DNA from: WHSM01 sp050701635
GTDB lineage: Bacteria > Actinomycetota > Actinomycetes > Mycobacteriales > Micromonosporaceae
DNA length: 12,571 nucleotides
Assembly (NCBI GenBank): GCA_050701635.1
Contig: JBOGDF010000153.1
Coordinates: 1 to 12,571 of the forward strand
Reading direction: 5' to 3'
The position numbers and the translations under genes are program-made. Under the pieces are notes generated by a model, which ran no database searches, was not told the DNA's origin, and saw only the letters and a list, made by a program, of their open reading frames with translations. Below are positions 11,148 to 12,571 of this stretch, piece by piece. Within the stretch, counting starts at the first letter, position 1. Each line of letters begins with the position of its first letter.

Positions 11148-11204
11148 GGCGTGTCCCACGGATGGGACCCGGCGGATACCCGCCAGTGATCCGCAGGACA
11201 CGCC
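11148..11204. terminator. Compound hairpin between convergent genes, bidirectional terminator candidate
   Basis: Between the AsnC-type gene (stop 11128) and the convergent secreted-protein gene (stop 11214) are three stems. GTCCCA-CGGA-TGGGAC (11153-11168) and GGCGG-ATAC-CCGCC (11171-11184) are small perfect hairpins. GGCGTGTCC (11148-11156) pairs with GGACACGCC (11196-11204) and encloses both, sharing four bases with the first. Mutually exclusive folds are therefore possible. Placement at a convergent junction supports a two-way terminator. Confidence 0.6.
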
Positions 11205-11213
11205 CTTACGGTG

Positions 11214-11675
11214 TCAGCAACTCCAGACGTAGGTGCTCGGGCCGGAGCGCCAGAAGGACTCTTTGTTGGTGCCGTTGTACCAGTAGAACTTCGCCTTCAC
11301 GCGGTGGTAGCCGGGGGAGCAGGAGGCGATCTGGGTGCCGGCCCAGTCCTTGCTGTCGTGGTAGCCGTCGTGGTCGGCGCGATCCGAGCCGGCGACGTCG
11401 TACCACGTGCCGTTGGCGTACCTCTGAAGTCGGATGCCGTTCACGGCGACGGAGGCGTAACCGTAGTAGCCGTTGTCCTCGATGAAGGCCGAGCCTTTCA
11501 GGTATCCGCCGGACTTGTACGGGGCGTTGACACAACGCCTGACGTCAAACTTGTTGGTGTAGCAGCTCGATTCACCGGCACTCGCCGGCCCCACCGCCAT
11601 CATTGTCCCGACGGCCACTATCAGTGTCGTCGCGATACCGGTGAGTGAGATGCCTATCTTGGTGCGCTTCCGCAT
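11214..11675 (-). CDS. Small secreted four-cysteine, aromatic-rich protein
   Basis: The 153-aa precursor has a clear Sec signal peptide: MRKRTK, a hydrophobic core to about residue 30, and a likely cleavage after ASA (33). The mature protein of about 120 residues has four Cys (38, 48, 119, 153; the last is the C-terminal residue) and is very rich in Tyr and Trp, with blocks GYYGYASVAVNG, ANGTWYDVAG, KFYWYNGTNKESFW. Two disulfides and a compact beta fold are plausible. I do not recognise a catalytic motif; an envelope, spore-coat or extracellular binding role is possible but unproven. The ATG is preceded by GGAGG at 11681-11685, an excellent ribosome binding site. Codons such as ATA, TCA, ACA, TTT, AGG and TGT are unusual for this window. 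Confidence 0.8.
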   Translation of the reverse strand: MRKRTKIGISLTGIATTLIVAVGTMMAVGPASAGESSCYTNKFDVRRCVNAPYKSGGYLKGSAFIEDNGYYGYASVAVNGIRLQRYANGTWYDVAGSDRADHDGYHDSKDWAGTQIASCSPGYHRVKAKFYWYNGTNKESFWRSGPSTYVWSC

Positions 11676-11841
11676 GTGAACCTCCGGGCCACTGGCTGAT
11701 CGATGTTGGCCCGGGCATTGAAGCCGGCCGCGCTCTCACTCCGCTCACACGCCCCTCTCACCGGGTGCGCTCGCCCGTCCTGGCGCCAGGGCGCCGCGAC
11801 AGGGCATTCTGCGGTGACACCACAACCTCGAGGAGTACGCG

Positions 11842-11919
11842 ATGACGTCAGGTACGAAGACCGTTGTCCGGGTCGGTGACCAGGAGCTGGACCCGAGCGG
11901 CCTGGCCCAGACGCCGTGA
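11842..11919 (+). CDS. 25-aa ORF translationally coupled to the split-barrel gene
   Basis: The ORF begins MTSGTKTVVRVG and ends LAQTP, with its TGA at 11917-11919 overlapping the GTG start of the next gene (GTGA). GAGGAG seven bases before the ATG is the strongest ribosome binding site on this strand in the area, whereas the next gene has none of its own. This fits a leader peptide or small protein whose translation delivers ribosomes to the downstream start. The sequence does not contain amino-acid runs typical of an attenuator. Alternatively it is the remnant of a longer protein's N-terminus. Confidence 0.55.
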   Translation: MTSGTKTVVRVGDQELDPSGLAQTP

Positions 11920-12386
11920 CGCCGCCTCCGCCCCGTACGCCGGTGCAGCGCAAGCAGGACACGCTGCACCGGCTCGTACACGACATCGACTGCTGGGTCG
12001 CCTCTGCCGGCTCCGGCGACGGCCTGCCCTATCTGGTGCCGCTGTCGTTCCTGTGGCACGGCGGCACGGTGCTGATCGCCACTCCGGCGGCGAGCCCGAC
12101 CGGCCGCAACCTGCGGGCCACCGGCCGGGCGCGCGTGGGGATCGGGCCGACCCGGGACGTGGTCCTGATCGAGGGCGCCGTCGAGGCGCTGGAGCCGGCG
12201 GAGCTCACCGACGAGCTGGGCGACGAGTTCGCCGACAAGACCGGCTTCGACCCGCGCGAGCTGACCACGGCGTACCTGTACTTCCGGATCACGCCGCGGC
12301 GGATCCAGGCCTGGCGGGAAGCCAACGAACTCCCCGGCCGCGACCTGATGCGCGACGGCCACTGGCTGGTGCAGGACTCGGCCTAG
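11916..12386 (+). CDS. Pyridoxamine 5'-phosphate oxidase-like split-barrel protein (flavin or F420 binding)
   Basis: The 156-aa product matches the small PPOX-like family of actinomycetes: RKQDTLHRLVHDIDCWVAS, LPYLVPLSFLWHGGTVLIATP, SPTGRNLRATGRARVGIGPTRD (given as ATGRARVGIGPTRD), VVLIEGAVEAL and AYLYFRITPRRIQAW. These strands form the split beta-barrel that binds FMN, F420 or sometimes haem as a dimer; the true cofactor and substrate cannot be told. At this length it is a complete single-domain member. The GTG start overlaps the stop of the 25-codon ORF and lacks its own ribosome binding site, implying coupling. A hairpin 20 bases past the TAG probably ends the transcript. Confidence 0.85.
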   Translation: MTPPPPRTPVQRKQDTLHRLVHDIDCWVASAGSGDGLPYLVPLSFLWHGGTVLIATPAASPTGRNLRATGRARVGIGPTRDVVLIEGAVEALEPAELTDELGDEFADKTGFDPRELTTAYLYFRITPRRIQAWREANELPGRDLMRDGHWLVQDSA

Positions 12387-12397
12387 GCGGCCGAGTT

Positions 12398-12420
12398 GCC
12401 CTGCAGGGCGCGTAGCGCCC
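12398..12420 (+). terminator. Hairpin terminator after the split-barrel gene
   Basis: GGGCGC-GTA-GCGCCC (12406-12420) forms a 6-bp GC stem beginning 20 bases after the stop codon. The overlapping palindrome GCCCTGCAGGGC (12398-12409) offers an alternative stem. There is no T-run. The position favours a terminator. Confidence 0.5.
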
Positions 12421-12571
12421 GCGTCGCGGCGTCGCCATGACCTCGCCTCCGGCGCCCGCGCGGTGCGGTCGTCGCAAGCGGTGGCCGCTCGCTAGCGGCC
12501 CGGGGCTTCTCCGGCCGCCGCAACGTACCGACATGTAGATCTTGGTAGTTAAGTGTCAGATTCGAACAACT
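12421..12571. other. Gene-free right edge with a hairpin and a sharp drop in GC
   Basis: No convincing ORF lies here; the minus-strand frame at 12289-12534 is Arg/Pro-rich noise. GGCCGCT-CGCT-AGCGGCC (12483-12500) is a 7-bp stem with a 4-base loop. From about 12531 the sequence becomes AT-rich (15 of 41 bases are G or C by count), unlike the rest of the window, which may mark a promoter for a gene outside the window or a junction with acquired DNA. Confidence 0.4.

Noticed and set aside
12531..12571. tRNA-like T-loop (minus strand GTTCGAATC) at the right edge
   Set aside because: The bases flanking the loop do not pair as a T-stem, and no acceptor, D or anticodon arms can be placed.

Overview
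The window is very GC-rich with compact genes, GTG starts and GC-rich third codon positions. It has a TIGR04222-type membrane protein, a paired dynamin-like GTPase operon and PadR, Lrp/AsnC and flavin/F420 split-barrel proteins. This is chromosomal DNA of a filamentous actinomycete. The very frequent GTAC tetranucleotide and GGGCCC-containing intergenic hairpins suggest Micromonosporaceae, but that placement is inference. No rRNA, tRNA, CRISPR array or intact transposase was seen.

Layout. Bases 1-1796 (+): the proline-rich tail of a gene cut by the left edge, a four-pass TIGR04222-type membrane protein, and a single-domain rhodanese. A 162-bp near-palindromic MITE-like element (1797-1958) lies directly on the rhodanese stop codon, flanked by CTAG/CTAG. 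Bases 2011-7643 (-): an uncharacterised 415-aa protein, a 60-bp near-palindrome (probable terminator), then two GTPase genes that overlap by four bases. The promoter-proximal GTPase carries a long acidic disordered N-terminus. The pair resembles DynA/DynB of Streptomyces, membrane-bound dynamin-like proteins that stabilise FtsZ rings in sporulation septa. An AT-rich region separates this operon from a divergent 144-aa protein (7936-8370).

Bases 8374-9593 (-) hold a PadR repressor gene overlapping (ATGA) a GyrI-like small-molecule-binding protein. A perfect 22-bp palindrome covers the -10 of the PadR promoter, which appears to drive a leaderless mRNA. Codon use here is more relaxed than in the neighbours and GTAC is absent for about 1 kb, so the pair may have been acquired. 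Next come a small two-pass membrane protein (-), a lipoprotein (+) and an Lrp/AsnC regulator (+).

Bases 11214-11675 (-) encode a small secreted four-cysteine, aromatic-rich protein, also with atypical codons. Divergent from it, a 25-codon ORF with a strong ribosome binding site overlaps (GTGA) a flavin/F420 split-barrel protein. The last 185 bases hold hairpins and an AT-rich edge, with no supported gene.

Most of the window is ordinary chromosome. The items most worth a second look are the MITE at the stop codon, the PadR leaderless promoter/operator, the GTPase pair with its acidic extension and unusual G4 motif, the 60-bp palindrome, and the coupled 25-codon ORF. I did not find a clear new multi-gene system.
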